The notes beneath the pieces were generated by a model, which saw nothing but the letters and a program-made list of their open reading frames with translations, had not been told where the DNA came from and made no database searches. Of a DNA stretch of 64,000 bases, positions 17,718 through 26,699 are shown in pieces. Both the position numbers and the translations under genes were made by a program. The number at the start of each line of letters is the position of its first letter. Within the stretch, counting starts at the first letter, position 1. The stretch spans positions 1-64,000 of the forward strand of contig NZ_FOVE01000007.1 of NCBI RefSeq assembly GCF_900115065.1. Reading direction: 5' to 3'. This DNA is from Formivibrio citricus (GTDB lineage Bacteria > Pseudomonadota > Gammaproteobacteria > Burkholderiales > Chitinibacteraceae).

Positions 17718-18427
17718 GCTGCCTCCCCGGCTGTCTGTGTGTTTTGCAGCCTTTCCAGCAGTAGGCCGGCACAAATTCCGGTAAAGGCCGCCGCCATCAA
17801 GTCCAGCTTGTAAGGCATCCCCTGCAACAGGAGCGCAGTGGCGCCAGCGGTCATGGCTGCGGCCAGGACGGGACGCTGCCGTAGCTGCGGCGCCACAATG
17901 GCGGCAAACGTCGCCAGCATCGCAAAATCCAGCCCCCAATCCGACAGGCCGGGCAGATTGCTGCCCAATACCACGCCAAAGACGGTCCAGAGCAACCAGT
18001 TGCCGTACATGCTCAACGATGAACCCAGTTGATACCAGCGCGCGCCTTCGAGCCCGTGGTAGCGGAAGCGATGCTCCACGACAGCAAAGGTTTCATCGGT
18101 CAGCCAGAAGGAGAGCACCCAGCGCCATGCCAAAGGCCAGTCCTTGGCATACGGTTGCAGCGTGGCGCTGTAGAGCGCGTGCCTCAGGTTGACCACCAGC
18201 GTCGTCAGGCAAATGACCGGCCATGCCGCGCCCGCCGCGAGCAGGCTGACAGCGACGAACTGCGACGAGCCTGCAAAGACCAGCGCGGACATGCCGATGG
18301 TTGCGGCGGCAGAGACGCCGGCGCTAACCGCGAGCGCGCCGAAAATCAGGCCGAAGGGTGCTGCGCCGACCATCATCGGCAGCGTATCGCGCAAACCGGC
18401 CAGGAAATGGGATGCGGGAGTTTTCAT
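17714..18427 (-). CDS. azlC: AzlC-family branched-chain amino acid exporter
   Basis: A 237-aa membrane protein with GLRDTLPMMVGAAPFGLIFG, SALVFAGSSQFVAV, VVNLRHALYSATL and WLTDETFAVVEHRF, all typical of AzlC/YgaZ. About seven hydrophobic helices are visible. It is coupled to azlD by an ATGA overlap. Confidence 0.93.
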   Translation of the reverse strand: MKTPASHFLAGLRDTLPMMVGAAPFGLIFGALAVSAGVSAAATIGMSALVFAGSSQFVAVSLLAAGAAWPVICLTTLVVNLRHALYSATLQPYAKDWPLAWRWVLSFWLTDETFAVVEHRFRYHGLEGARWYQLGSSLSMYGNWLLWTVFGVVLGSNLPGLSDWGLDFAMLATFAAIVAPQLRQRPVLAAAMTAGATALLLQGMPYKLDLMAAAFTGICAGLLLERLQNTQTAGEAA

Positions 18428-18559
18428 GCATCAAGCATAGCGTTGACCGCGGATTTGCGGCAACGCACAGTCAACCGCTGTTTTTCACGAGAATTGTTTT
18501 GTGATGGCCAAGGTTGGGAGACAGCGCAACAGGATACCTCGAAAAAACCAGCCATCCAG

Positions 18560-18743
18560 ATGATCCCGGATTGTCCATTAGGGCGCGAGATGATGGCGAA
18601 ACGGATTGTGAGGCCATTTTGTCACTTGGGAGAAGTCCATGGTTGTTCCATGGACGCCGAGCAAGGGGCAAAAGGGACCGCAAACCGTCCGCTAGCACTC
18701 GTGCAGGCCCGAAGGGCCGCCTAATGGATAATCCGGGATGATG
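18560..18743. repeat. Palindromic MITE-like element with ~25-bp terminal inverted repeats
   Basis: ATGATCCCGGATTGTCCAT at 18560-18578, continuing to TAGG, is mirrored by CCTAATGGATAATCCGGGAT at 18720-18739 with two or three mismatches. About 135 bp between the arms contain inner hairpins (TCCATGG/TTCCATGGA; GGCCCGAAGGGCC) and no gene. It fills most of the 415-bp gap between azlC and the Zorya-like genes. The remainder (18428-18559 and 18744-18842) holds nothing recognisable apart from the unknown zorA promoter. Confidence 0.65.
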
Positions 18744-18842
18744 GTAAACTTGCTTCCGCACAACCGTGCAGATCGACACCGCGCCCGTGCATGATGGTCA
18801 GCAGGGGGCGCTCCTCCCGGCCAACCGACACCCCACTTCGAT

Positions 18843-21035
18843 ATGGGCACCGCCATGCTTTACATTACCCCCGGACACTTGCAACTCTTGGCGCCGCTGA
18901 TTGTTGGTGGCCTGATTGTTTACTTTGTCCGCAAATACTTCATCGAATATCGGGCTCCCGCCAAACAACTCCAGACAGCGCTGAAGCAGATCACCGAGAA
19001 AGTGCGGGGCTTGGCCAGATTGCCCAACCCTGAGCGCAAGGCGGCTTTGGCACATGTGTTTTCGGATTCGCCGTTTGTACATAGCTGGCAGCAATATGAA
19101 GAAACCCTGCACGACCAGACAGCGCTCATCGAAGGGGAGGCGCGGATTATCCAGACCCGTTCGACCGCGCCGGCCTCCTGTTTTTTCAGCGCACAAAACC
19201 TGATCGACACACCGATCCGCGTGGAGTATTTCAAGCATTTGCCGGGGATTTTGACCGGGCTGGGGATTATCGGAACCTTTGGCGGTCTGCTGGTCGGGCT
19301 CTATTACTTTGACCCGTCCGGCGAGCCGGAAAAAGTTCAGGACAGCCTCAAGCTGTTGCTGAGCGGCGTGCGCGATGCCTTCTTTGCCTCGGCCTTTGCC
19401 ATTGGCTGGGCGATGTTCATCACCAACTCCGAAAAGAAAAACCTGCGCGAGTGTTATTCCCTGCTGGAATCGCTCACCGATGCGCTCGACCAGCTATTCC
19501 ACTCTGGCGTGGGCGAGGAATATCTGGCTGCGCTGGTCAAAAGCAGCCAGCACAGCGCCACTCAGTCTCGTGAATTGAAAGACAGTCTGGTCGCCGATCT
19601 GAAAGACATGCTGCAAACATTGCTTGAATCGCAAAACCACGGCACTGCGCGCCTCGCCGAAACGCTGGGCACCGTCTACCGCGATTCCGGTCAAGCCATG
19701 GCCACGCAAATCAGCGCATCCATCGAAAACAGTTTCCGTGAACCGCTGAGCCAGATCGCCCAATCGGTGCAAACTGCTTCCGCCGATCAAAGCCAGCAGA
19801 TACAGAAACTGCTGCAAGAAGTGTTGGGTGCGTTCACGCAAAAGCTCGAAGGCTCTTTTGGCCAGCAGTTTGCGGACATGCAAGCGCTCACCGGGCAATC
19901 GATCCAGTCCATGCAGCAGATGCAAGCGGCGTTTTCCGACCTGATCGAGAACCTCAAAAACACCAGTGCCGCCTCCAGCCAAGCCATGCAGACCCAACTG
20001 TCCGGTATGTTGGCCGAAATGCACGCCAGCCAGAACGCCATGCACCATGTGATGGACGAGATGGCCAGTCACTTTCAAAACACTCTGTCGAGCATCGGGC
20101 TCCAAGGCGAGACGACCAGCGCCCACTTTGCCTCGCAGCTTGAACGCCTGTTTGCAGAAAGCGAAGCCCGCCAGACTCAAATGGCCGAGCAGATGCAGGC
20201 ATTCACCCGGAACCTGCAACAAAGCATGGGGCAAAGCCAGCAGGAAACCATGGCACGTCTGTCCGATTCCGTCGGTCAATTGGGCAGCCAGCTAAACAGC
20301 ATTCTCGGCTCACTTGAACACAGCCAGCAAACCATGGCTGCGACCACACAAACCTCTCAACGGGAACTGCACACCAGCACCCGCGCCGTGGTAGATGAGC
20401 TGGGCGAACAAGTCAAAGGCTTGCTGGAAATCATGCGCGATGAGCGCAAAGCCACCCAGCGAGCCATCGAATTGCTGGGTTCGCAAACCGAGCGCAGCCT
20501 GCAAGGCATGCAAAACGGCGCAGAAAAAATGCGTATTGCGGCAGAAAAGTTTACCCATGCAGGAGAGAGCGTTGCCAAGGCAACGGGCGCATCCGGGCAA
20601 CTCATCACTCAGACACAAAGCAGCCTGCAAGCCCTTGGCGGAGCAACCCATGAACTGGCGGCCGTTGTGGCCGATTACCGCATCCATCGTGAAACCATGC
20701 AGAAGGCCATTGCCGCAACGGAAGCCATCTTGGCCAATGCCCAAGCCGAGGCCGGCATGCGCGGGCAGGTACTCGACGATCTGAAACAGGCCGCCGAGCG
20801 CATGCAAACGTTAAACGTGGAAGCCAATCAGTACCTGGAAAAAGTGAATGGCGTCCTTGGTGCTTCGTTCGAATCGTTTGGCGCAGGCGTGGAACGCAGC
20901 CTGTCCATCACGATGGGCGCACTGGATGCTGAATTGGGCAAGGCCGTATCCAAACTGGCCGGCGGGGTGCATGACCTCAGCGAGAATATTGACGACCTTG
21001 CCGATACGGTTGAAAAAGCCGTTTCAGGACGCTAA
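18843..21035 (+). CDS. zorA: ZorA-like proton channel/motor protein of a Zorya defence system
   Basis: A 730-aa MotA/ExbB-type protein. Hydrophobic segments lie at about 13-30, 134-156 (LPGILTGLGIIGTFGGLLVG) and 171-194 (GVRDAFFASAFAIGWAMF), the MotA/TolQ/ExbB channel pattern. From about residue 220 to the end it is a continuous helical, Gln/Ala/Ser-rich coiled-coil tail, as in type I ZorA, where the tail extends into the cytoplasm. In Zorya, ZorA and ZorB form a proton-driven rotary complex that senses phage infection. The start may be 18843 or 18855; neither has a clear ribosome site. It is followed directly by zorB. Confidence 0.88.
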   Translation: MGTAMLYITPGHLQLLAPLIVGGLIVYFVRKYFIEYRAPAKQLQTALKQITEKVRGLARLPNPERKAALAHVFSDSPFVHSWQQYEETLHDQTALIEGEARIIQTRSTAPASCFFSAQNLIDTPIRVEYFKHLPGILTGLGIIGTFGGLLVGLYYFDPSGEPEKVQDSLKLLLSGVRDAFFASAFAIGWAMFITNSEKKNLRECYSLLESLTDALDQLFHSGVGEEYLAALVKSSQHSATQSRELKDSLVADLKDMLQTLLESQNHGTARLAETLGTVYRDSGQAMATQISASIENSFREPLSQIAQSVQTASADQSQQIQKLLQEVLGAFTQKLEGSFGQQFADMQALTGQSIQSMQQMQAAFSDLIENLKNTSAASSQAMQTQLSGMLAEMHASQNAMHHVMDEMASHFQNTLSSIGLQGETTSAHFASQLERLFAESEARQTQMAEQMQAFTRNLQQSMGQSQQETMARLSDSVGQLGSQLNSILGSLEHSQQTMAATTQTSQRELHTSTRAVVDELGEQVKGLLEIMRDERKATQRAIELLGSQTERSLQGMQNGAEKMRIAAEKFTHAGESVAKATGASGQLITQTQSSLQALGGATHELAAVVADYRIHRETMQKAIAATEAILANAQAEAGMRGQVLDDLKQAAERMQTLNVEANQYLEKVNGVLGASFESFGAGVERSLSITMGALDAELGKAVSKLAGGVHDLSENIDDLADTVEKAVSGR

Positions 21036-21764
21036 ATGATGTTGGGATCACGGTTTACCCCCCGCCCCCGCAACAAGGATGAAGGCGAAAAGCCCTTCTG
21101 GATTTCCTACGCCGATTTGATGACAGCGCTAATGATCCTGTTTCTGGTGGTCATGGCCGCCTCGTTGCTCATGGTCACCAAACGCATCAACGAGGCGACG
21201 GCGGGCGAGAAAACCCGCTCAGCCGAAATCTCCAGCCTGTGCCAGAAAATGGCGCTCGATGCCAAGGGGCGGGATGGGACGATTCAGGTTGATTGCCAGA
21301 ACAACCGCATCAACTTTGGCGAGGCTGGGCGTTTTGGCTACAACGATTTCCGCCTCAAGCCGGAAGGATTGAAATCCCTGCAAACCATCGTGCCGCTGAT
21401 ACTGGCCGCCACCGAAAGCGGCGAAGGCAAAAAGTGGCTCAAGCAGGTGGTGATTGAGGGATTTACCGACACGGATGGTTCTTACCTCTACAACCTGCAT
21501 CTCAGCCTGCAGCGTTCCGAGTGGCTGATGTGCGCCCTGCTGGATGATCGCTATTCGCGGCAGATCGGCTTGTCAGAGGTGCAGAAGAAACAGGTTCGCA
21601 AACTGTTTTTGGCGGGAGGGGTTTCCTTCAACAACGCCAAGACCAGCAAGGAGGCCAGTCGCCGCATCGAACTGCGCTTGCAGTTCTATGGGCTGAAGGA
21701 AAGCCACGACACCAATGAAGCCCTGGATTTCAACATTACCAAGGCCGAGACATGCCAGCTGTAA
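21036..21764 (+). CDS. zorB: ZorB-like MotB/OmpA-domain stator protein
   Basis: A 242-aa partner of ZorA. One N-terminal helix, SYADLMTALMILFLVVMAAS, carries Asp27 in the position of the MotB proton-binding Asp. The periplasmic part is an OmpA-like peptidoglycan-binding domain with VVIEGFTDTDGSYLYNLHLS (about 138-157) and EASRRIELRLQF. The gene starts on the base after the zorA stop (TAAATGATG) and overlaps the next gene by 13 bases, so all three are coupled. The N-terminus MMLGSRFTPRPRNKDEGEKP resembles other type I ZorB proteins. Confidence 0.88.
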   Translation: MMLGSRFTPRPRNKDEGEKPFWISYADLMTALMILFLVVMAASLLMVTKRINEATAGEKTRSAEISSLCQKMALDAKGRDGTIQVDCQNNRINFGEAGRFGYNDFRLKPEGLKSLQTIVPLILAATESGEGKKWLKQVVIEGFTDTDGSYLYNLHLSLQRSEWLMCALLDDRYSRQIGLSEVQKKQVRKLFLAGGVSFNNAKTSKEASRRIELRLQFYGLKESHDTNEALDFNITKAETCQL

Positions 21765-23176
21765 CGCCGCCCCCTTCGCTCGAATCCCTGCTGGAATCTG
21801 CGCTGCGCAAATTTCCGAGCGATGAGCGCGGCAGCACGCTCCCCTTGCCCAAGCCCGCCCGCTTAAGCGAACAGGCCACGCAGGTCGCCAAACTGTTTTC
21901 GGGGGCGGCTGTTGAAACGCCCCCTCCCAGCCAAGCCCGCCGCAACGCCCTTGTCCGCTTGCGCCGCGATGAACCACTCACCCGCAAGGAGTGGTCGCTG
22001 GTCTGCTGGGGGCTGAGCGACAAGGGTGATGACGCTGCGCCGCCGCTTAAAGATGACGCGCTGTTTTCCAGAACCCTGGATTACCTGAATCAAAACGCCA
22101 AGCCCTTCACCCTTCCCCGCAAAACCTGGTTTGGCTTATTGAACAGCTATTTTTCATACGCGCACCCCGCACCGGAAACCACGCCAAACTGGGTTTTATT
22201 GCGCGCCTTTCTGAGCCAAAGCCTGCCCGAACTGCTGCTGGCGCAAAAAAGACCCCGTGAATGGATTCAATTACTGGAAGAACACGCTGAACTACTCACT
22301 GAAAACGCCGGCAAAGAACTGGGTAAAACGATTTTCGATGGCGACCATCAAACCGCCGAAACACTGAGATCAACGTTGCTGATACCGGAATCCAGTTGGC
22401 TCTGGAAAAAAGTCATCCGCCAACAACTGGAATTGCTGTCTTCGGCCAGCGATGCGGTTTTTATCGGCCACATTGAATCCATGATCCAACTGGCCACCCT
22501 CCATGTGGATTTCACGGATGAAATTCTGGTTGTTTTGCTGACCCGCTACGCCGCCTCGGCACATCGCCGCCAAGCGCATTCCCAACTACTGAATTTCTCG
22601 CTCAAACACTGGCGCAGCCCGCAAACCCGAACCGCCCACCGCTGGAAACAGGTTGGCGATGAAGTACGCAAAATGGTCTTGGGCTGGTTTGCCAGAGCCG
22701 ATCTGGAACTCTTTTTCAGGCTGCTGCAGGGCAATGGATCGGTCGATCAATCCCGCCTGGATTACTGGCTGCGGTTTGTTGACCAGATGATCTACACGCG
22801 GATTGTAATGGGCTCGGAAGCCTTCAATAAACGCGATCCCGATTTTGTGGAATTCATCCGCCACAACAAGGAGCGCTGCAGCCATTTGAGCAGCGGCCCC
22901 AGCTCGAACAACGTTTTCATCATGCAGATCGGCGGCTACTACTTCGTCGAATTCTCCGAACCCGGAAACGACTGCTACCTCTACAGCGCCGACAAACTCC
23001 CCTTCGACCCGGAAATGCCGGAGCTCTCGATTGTCGATCTGAAACGCAGGCTGTTTGCTCTGGACTGGATCAGCCACGAGGACAACTGGCAAACCCGAAC
23101 CGATGCAAAGCTGGCAGCGCTTGGCATATTCCCTACCGAAAAAAAGTGTCTATGTGCCCACGCCAAAGAGGTGTGA
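21752..23176 (+). CDS. zorC: ZorC-like protein with EH-signature domain
   Basis: A 474-aa soluble protein. The C-terminal third carries the features of the EH_Signature domain: LDYWLRFVDQMI, NNVFIMQIGGYYFVEFSE with Glu400, and ALDWISHEDNWQ with His442. EH-signature proteins are the ZorC component of type I Zorya, which binds DNA and acts with ZorD. The N-terminal 300 residues are largely helical with no recognised motif. At 474 aa it is somewhat shorter than the E. coli ZorC I remember. Bases 22100-22700 look more AT-rich than the neighbours. The expected zorD helicase/nuclease gene is missing: an unrelated convergent gene ends 25 bases after the stop. Confidence 0.8.
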   Translation: MPAVTPPPSLESLLESALRKFPSDERGSTLPLPKPARLSEQATQVAKLFSGAAVETPPPSQARRNALVRLRRDEPLTRKEWSLVCWGLSDKGDDAAPPLKDDALFSRTLDYLNQNAKPFTLPRKTWFGLLNSYFSYAHPAPETTPNWVLLRAFLSQSLPELLLAQKRPREWIQLLEEHAELLTENAGKELGKTIFDGDHQTAETLRSTLLIPESSWLWKKVIRQQLELLSSASDAVFIGHIESMIQLATLHVDFTDEILVVLLTRYAASAHRRQAHSQLLNFSLKHWRSPQTRTAHRWKQVGDEVRKMVLGWFARADLELFFRLLQGNGSVDQSRLDYWLRFVDQMIYTRIVMGSEAFNKRDPDFVEFIRHNKERCSHLSSGPSSNNVFIMQIGGYYFVEFSEPGNDCYLYSADKLPFDPEMPELSIVDLKRRLFALDWISHEDNWQTRTDAKLAALGIFPTEKKCLCAHAKEV

Positions 23177-23201
23177 TCCACTTTCGTTGCAAAAATTGTT
23201 T

Positions 23202-24347
23202 TTAACGGCCGAGCAACTCGGCCAATATCGCCACACCCCGCCGGATTTCTTCCGGAGTCGAATGGCTGAAATTGAGGCGCAGCGCGGGATATTCTGGCTG
23301 CCCGGCAAAGAACGGATCGCCCGGCATGAAGGCAAGCCCGCGTTCCAGTGCCTCTTGCAGCAAGGCCATTCCGTCGATTTTGCGCTGTAGCTGAAGCCAG
23401 AAAAACAGCCCGCCCGATGGCTTGACCCAGCTCGCTTCGCCCGCAAGCTTCTCTTGCAACACGGCATGCATGGCATCGCGCCGCTCGCGGTAAAGCGGCA
23501 GGTTGCTCGCAACATGACGCTCTACCAGCCCCTGCTGCAGGGCTAGCAGAACGATGAACTGGCTCAGACGGTTGGTATGCAGGTCGGCGGCCTGTTTCAG
23601 GCGCACCAGAGGCGTGATCAGATCGGGGTGCGCCACCAGATAACCCAACCGAAGCCCCGGAGAAAGCGTTTTGGAAAATGACCCCTGGTAAATCCAGCGG
23701 CTTTTTGCCAGATGCGAAACCAGAGGCGCGGGCGGCGGCGCGTCGAAACTCAGGTCGCGATAAGGGTCGTCCTCGAAGACCGTCAATCCTCGCCGATCGC
23801 ACAGCCCCGCCAGTTCGGCCCGGCGCTCGGGCGTTGCGCAACGGCCGGTCGGGTTCTGGAAGGTCGGCGTGAAATAGGCAAAGCGTGCTTGCGGCGCCGC
23901 GGCCAGCGCAGATGGCATGGCGCCTTCTTCATCCTGCCTGATGTCGTGCATCCGTGCACCGAACAGGCGAAACACCTGCAACGCAGCCAGATAGGCCGGC
24001 GATTCGACGAGAATATCCGTGCTTTCGTCGACCAGCAGCTTGGCGACGAGATCGATGCCCTGCTGCGAACCGCTCAGGATCAGCACCTGCTCGGGGCTGC
24101 ATTCGAGCCCCATGCCGCTTGCCCGCTGCGCCACCCACTCGCGCAACGCCGGTTCGCCCTCGCTCATGCCGTACTGCCAGAGATTGTCCGGGAACGCATT
24201 GAGGTCGATGCCGGCATCCTGCGGACGGAAAAGCCCCTCTTCCGCGGGCAGGCCACCGGCAAAGGAAATCATGCCGGGCCTGGTGGCCACGGCCAGGATG
24301 TCGCGAACCAGGGAGGAGGTCAGTCGTTCGATTCTTGTTGCCTGCAT
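23202..24347 (-). CDS. PLP-dependent aminotransferase, class I/II (LysN/ARO8-like)
   Basis: A 381-aa fold type I aminotransferase close to 2-aminoadipate or aromatic aminotransferases: SFAGGLPAEEGL, QYGMSEGEPALREW, LSGSQQGIDLVAKLL, FQNPTGRC, EDDPYRDL and the PLP lysine in YQGSFSKTLSPGLRLGY. No GntR DNA-binding domain is attached. The ATG at 24347 is preferred; the longer start at 24386 would place coding sequence over the operator-like dyads between this gene and the divergent marR gene, which probably controls it. Confidence 0.88.
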   Translation of the reverse strand: MQATRIERLTSSLVRDILAVATRPGMISFAGGLPAEEGLFRPQDAGIDLNAFPDNLWQYGMSEGEPALREWVAQRASGMGLECSPEQVLILSGSQQGIDLVAKLLVDESTDILVESPAYLAALQVFRLFGARMHDIRQDEEGAMPSALAAAPQARFAYFTPTFQNPTGRCATPERRAELAGLCDRRGLTVFEDDPYRDLSFDAPPPAPLVSHLAKSRWIYQGSFSKTLSPGLRLGYLVAHPDLITPLVRLKQAADLHTNRLSQFIVLLALQQGLVERHVASNLPLYRERRDAMHAVLQEKLAGEASWVKPSGGLFFWLQLQRKIDGMALLQEALERGLAFMPGDPFFAGQPEYPALRLNFSHSTPEEIRRGVAILAELLGR

Positions 24348-24358
24348 GATGCACCATT

Positions 24359-24402
24359 GGTCAAATACATTGACCTTTATGGTCACAGCATTCTGGTATC
24401 AT
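24359..24402. promoter_or_regulatory. Triple half-site MarR-type operator between divergent genes
   Basis: GGTCAA (24359-24364), TTGACC (24370-24375) and GGTCAC (24381-24386) form two overlapping dyads, GGTCAA-N5-TTGACC and TTGACC-N5-GGTCAC, with centres 11 bp (one helical turn) apart. TATCAT (24397-24402) could be a -10 for marR, which would give an almost leaderless message starting at the ATG at 24410. The position fits autoregulation by the MarR protein and control of the divergent aminotransferase. Confidence 0.55.
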
Positions 24403-24859
24403 GTCAACCATGAGCAAGAAAAACGAAGCCCGACTCAATTCCGCGCTGGAACTACTGTTTTACGGCTACCGTGCCTTCACGGCCCTGCCGGACGAGATTC
24501 TCGCGGAGAGAAAACTGGCGCGAGTCCATCACCGCATCCTTTATTTCGTGGCGCGCGACCCCGGCCTTTCCGTCAACAAGCTGCTTTCCCGGCTGTGCGT
24601 GAGCAAACAAGCACTCAACGCTCCGCTTCGCGAATTGCAGGAGCGGGGGCTGGTGATATCGGTGGCATCGGAACAGGATCGGCGAGTGAAATGTCTGAAC
24701 CTGACCGAGGAAGGCATGGCGCTGGAAGCTCAGCTATCTGCCAGTCAGCACAAACTGCTTTCGTCGATCTTCAACATCTGCGGGCCGGAAGCAGAAACCG
24801 GCTGGCGCATGGTGATGACTGCGCTGGCCAACAACAGCCCGGATAAATTACAGCGGTGA
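24401..24859 (+). CDS. MarR-family transcriptional regulator
   Basis: A 152-aa winged-helix regulator. RVHHRILYFVARDPGLSVNKL, LLSRLCVSKQALNAPLREL and GLVISVASEQDRRVKCLNLT are the helix-turn-helix and wing of MarR proteins (the wing DRR is conserved). It probably senses a small ligand and controls the divergent aminotransferase gene. The start is 24401 or 24410. Its 3' end overlaps the convergent cupin gene by 12 bases. Confidence 0.9.
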   Translation: MSTMSKKNEARLNSALELLFYGYRAFTALPDEILAERKLARVHHRILYFVARDPGLSVNKLLSRLCVSKQALNAPLRELQERGLVISVASEQDRRVKCLNLTEEGMALEAQLSASQHKLLSSIFNICGPEAETGWRMVMTALANNSPDKLQR

Positions 24860-25228
24860 TTTTCGTTCCACGACCACGAAATACTTGCGCACCGGCACCA
24901 TAACCTCGAACACACCGCAAAACCCCGCCGGGATAACTGCGGCTTCACCCGGCCCCACTTCGACAGCCGCTCCGGATTCATCCAGCAGCCGCACCCGTCC
25001 CTCTATCACGCAGAAAAATTCGTCCTTGTTGCCCTCAAACCGGATGCGCCATGCGCCTTTTTCACAGGCCCAGATTCCGCAGGACATCTCGCCGGAAGCG
25101 TTGATGAAATGCTCCCACGTTGTCCGTTTTGGGTTGCCATCCACCAACCGTTCCGGACGTGGAAAATCAACGGAGGCGGCCACCACCACCTGACTGATGG
25201 CAACGATTCCGGGGGAGGTGCGTTGCAT
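24848..25228 (-). CDS. Cupin-domain protein (DUF861/Cupin_3-like)
   Basis: A 126-aa single-domain cupin: CGIWACEKGAWRIRFEGNKDEFF, VIEGRVRLLDESG and VGPGEAAVIPAGFCGVFEVM form the two cupin motifs of the Cupin_3 (ureidoglycine aminohydrolase-like) family. Substrate unknown. The ATG at 25228 shares one base with the dnaB stop (TGATG), so it is co-translated with dnaB. Confidence 0.8.
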   Translation of the reverse strand: MQRTSPGIVAISQVVVAASVDFPRPERLVDGNPKRTTWEHFINASGEMSCGIWACEKGAWRIRFEGNKDEFFCVIEGRVRLLDESGAAVEVGPGEAAVIPAGFCGVFEVMVPVRKYFVVVERKSPL

Positions 25229-26646
25229 CACGACTCCAGATCGGAAGACCAGCCTTCCGGACGCATCAGGGCGTTGTCGAAACGCGAGAATTGCCCCTGG
25301 AAAACCAGCGGCACCTTGCCGGTCGGGCCGTTACGGTGTTTGCCGACGATGCATTCGGCCAAGCCTTTGAACGCACTGTCCGGGTTATAGTATTCGTCGC
25401 GGTACATGAACATGATCAAGTCGGCATCCTGTTCGATGGCGCCGGATTCGCGCAAGTCGGACATCATCGGGCGCTTGTCGGTACGCTGTTCGACCGAACG
25501 CGACAATTGCGACAGGGCGATGATCGGCACTTGAAGTTCCTTGGCCAAGCCCTTGAGCGAACGGGAAATCTCACCGAGCTCCGTGGCACGGTTCTGGTCG
25601 CGCGCGCCGGCGCGACCGGCCATGAGCTGCATGTAGTCGATCACGATCAAGCCAAGCTGCCCGCCGCATTGGCGCGCCAGCCGGCGGGACTTGGTACGGA
25701 TGTCCATCGCCGTCAGCGCGCCGGTTTCCTCGATGAAGATCGGCGCTTCGGAAAGGCGGCTCACGGCATGGGTCAGGCGAGTCCAGTCCTCGTCCTCGAA
25801 ACGGCCGGTCTTGAGCTTGTGCATGTCGATCTTGCCGACCGACCCCACCATCCGCATGCCGAGCTGCGCCGCCCCCATTTCCATCGAGAAGACGGCGACT
25901 GGAAGTTTGCCCTCGATGGCCACGTGTTCGGCAATGTTGATCGAGAAGGCCGTTTTACCCATCGACGGGCGTCCCGCCACGATGATGAGATCGCCTTTCT
26001 GCAAGCCCGAAGTCATGCGATCAAGGTCGATGAATCCTGTCGCAATACCCGTCACATCACCCTGATCCTCCTGCTGATAGAGATGATCGATGCGCGCCAC
26101 GATTTCCTTGAGGATTGGCGGCATGGCGATAAAGCCCTTTTGCCCGCGCGCGGATTGCTCTGCGATCTGGAAGACCTTGGTTTCTGCCTCATCCAGCAGG
26201 TCGCGTGCCTCGCGGCCGTTCGGGTTGTATGCACCATCGGCAATATCCGTCGCCACGCTGGCCAACTGACGCATCACCGATTTCTCGCGCACGATTTCCG
26301 CATAGCGGCGAATGTTGGCTGCGGAAGGCGTGTTTTGCGCCAGCGAGCCCAGATAGGCGAGACCGCCGACATAGGCCAGTTCGTTGGTGGAATCGAGCGC
26401 CTCGGCGACCGTGATGACGTCTGCCGGACGGTTGTGCTCGATCAGGTTGCAGATCGTATTGAAAATGCGCCGGTGGTCATCCCGGTAAAAATCACTGGCA
26501 CCGATCACGTCGGCGATCTTGTCGAAGGACGGATTGTCGAGCAGCAGCCCGCCCAGCACGGATTGCTCGGCCTCCACCGAATGCGGGGGCAGGCGGAAGT
26601 TTTCGGGTTGCGTCACGTCAGGCGGGGCGGTAGGATGATCGGTCAT
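25228..26646 (-). CDS. dnaB: Replicative DNA helicase DnaB
   Basis: The hexameric 5'-3' helicase of the replication fork, 472 aa. The N-terminal domain (PHSVEAEQSVLGGLLLDN) and the RecA-like C-terminal domain are complete: Walker A GRPSMGKTA, VFSMEMGAAQL, LIVIDYMQLM (Walker B) and QLSRSVEQR, DLRESGAIEQDADLI, ending in GKHRNGPTGKV. No intein is present. It is divergent from ratA by 53 bases. Confidence 0.97.
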   Translation of the reverse strand: MTDHPTAPPDVTQPENFRLPPHSVEAEQSVLGGLLLDNPSFDKIADVIGASDFYRDDHRRIFNTICNLIEHNRPADVITVAEALDSTNELAYVGGLAYLGSLAQNTPSAANIRRYAEIVREKSVMRQLASVATDIADGAYNPNGREARDLLDEAETKVFQIAEQSARGQKGFIAMPPILKEIVARIDHLYQQEDQGDVTGIATGFIDLDRMTSGLQKGDLIIVAGRPSMGKTAFSINIAEHVAIEGKLPVAVFSMEMGAAQLGMRMVGSVGKIDMHKLKTGRFEDEDWTRLTHAVSRLSEAPIFIEETGALTAMDIRTKSRRLARQCGGQLGLIVIDYMQLMAGRAGARDQNRATELGEISRSLKGLAKELQVPIIALSQLSRSVEQRTDKRPMMSDLRESGAIEQDADLIMFMYRDEYYNPDSAFKGLAECIVGKHRNGPTGKVPLVFQGQFSRFDNALMRPEGWSSDLES

Positions 26647-26699
26647 TTTCGTCCAATAAGGTCAGGCGTTGCAGCCGGCCATTTTACGCTGCTTCGATC

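Noticed and set aside
23177-23201. Remnant of zorD after zorC
   Set aside because: Only 25 non-coding bases separate zorC from the intact convergent aminotransferase; no helicase fragment is present.
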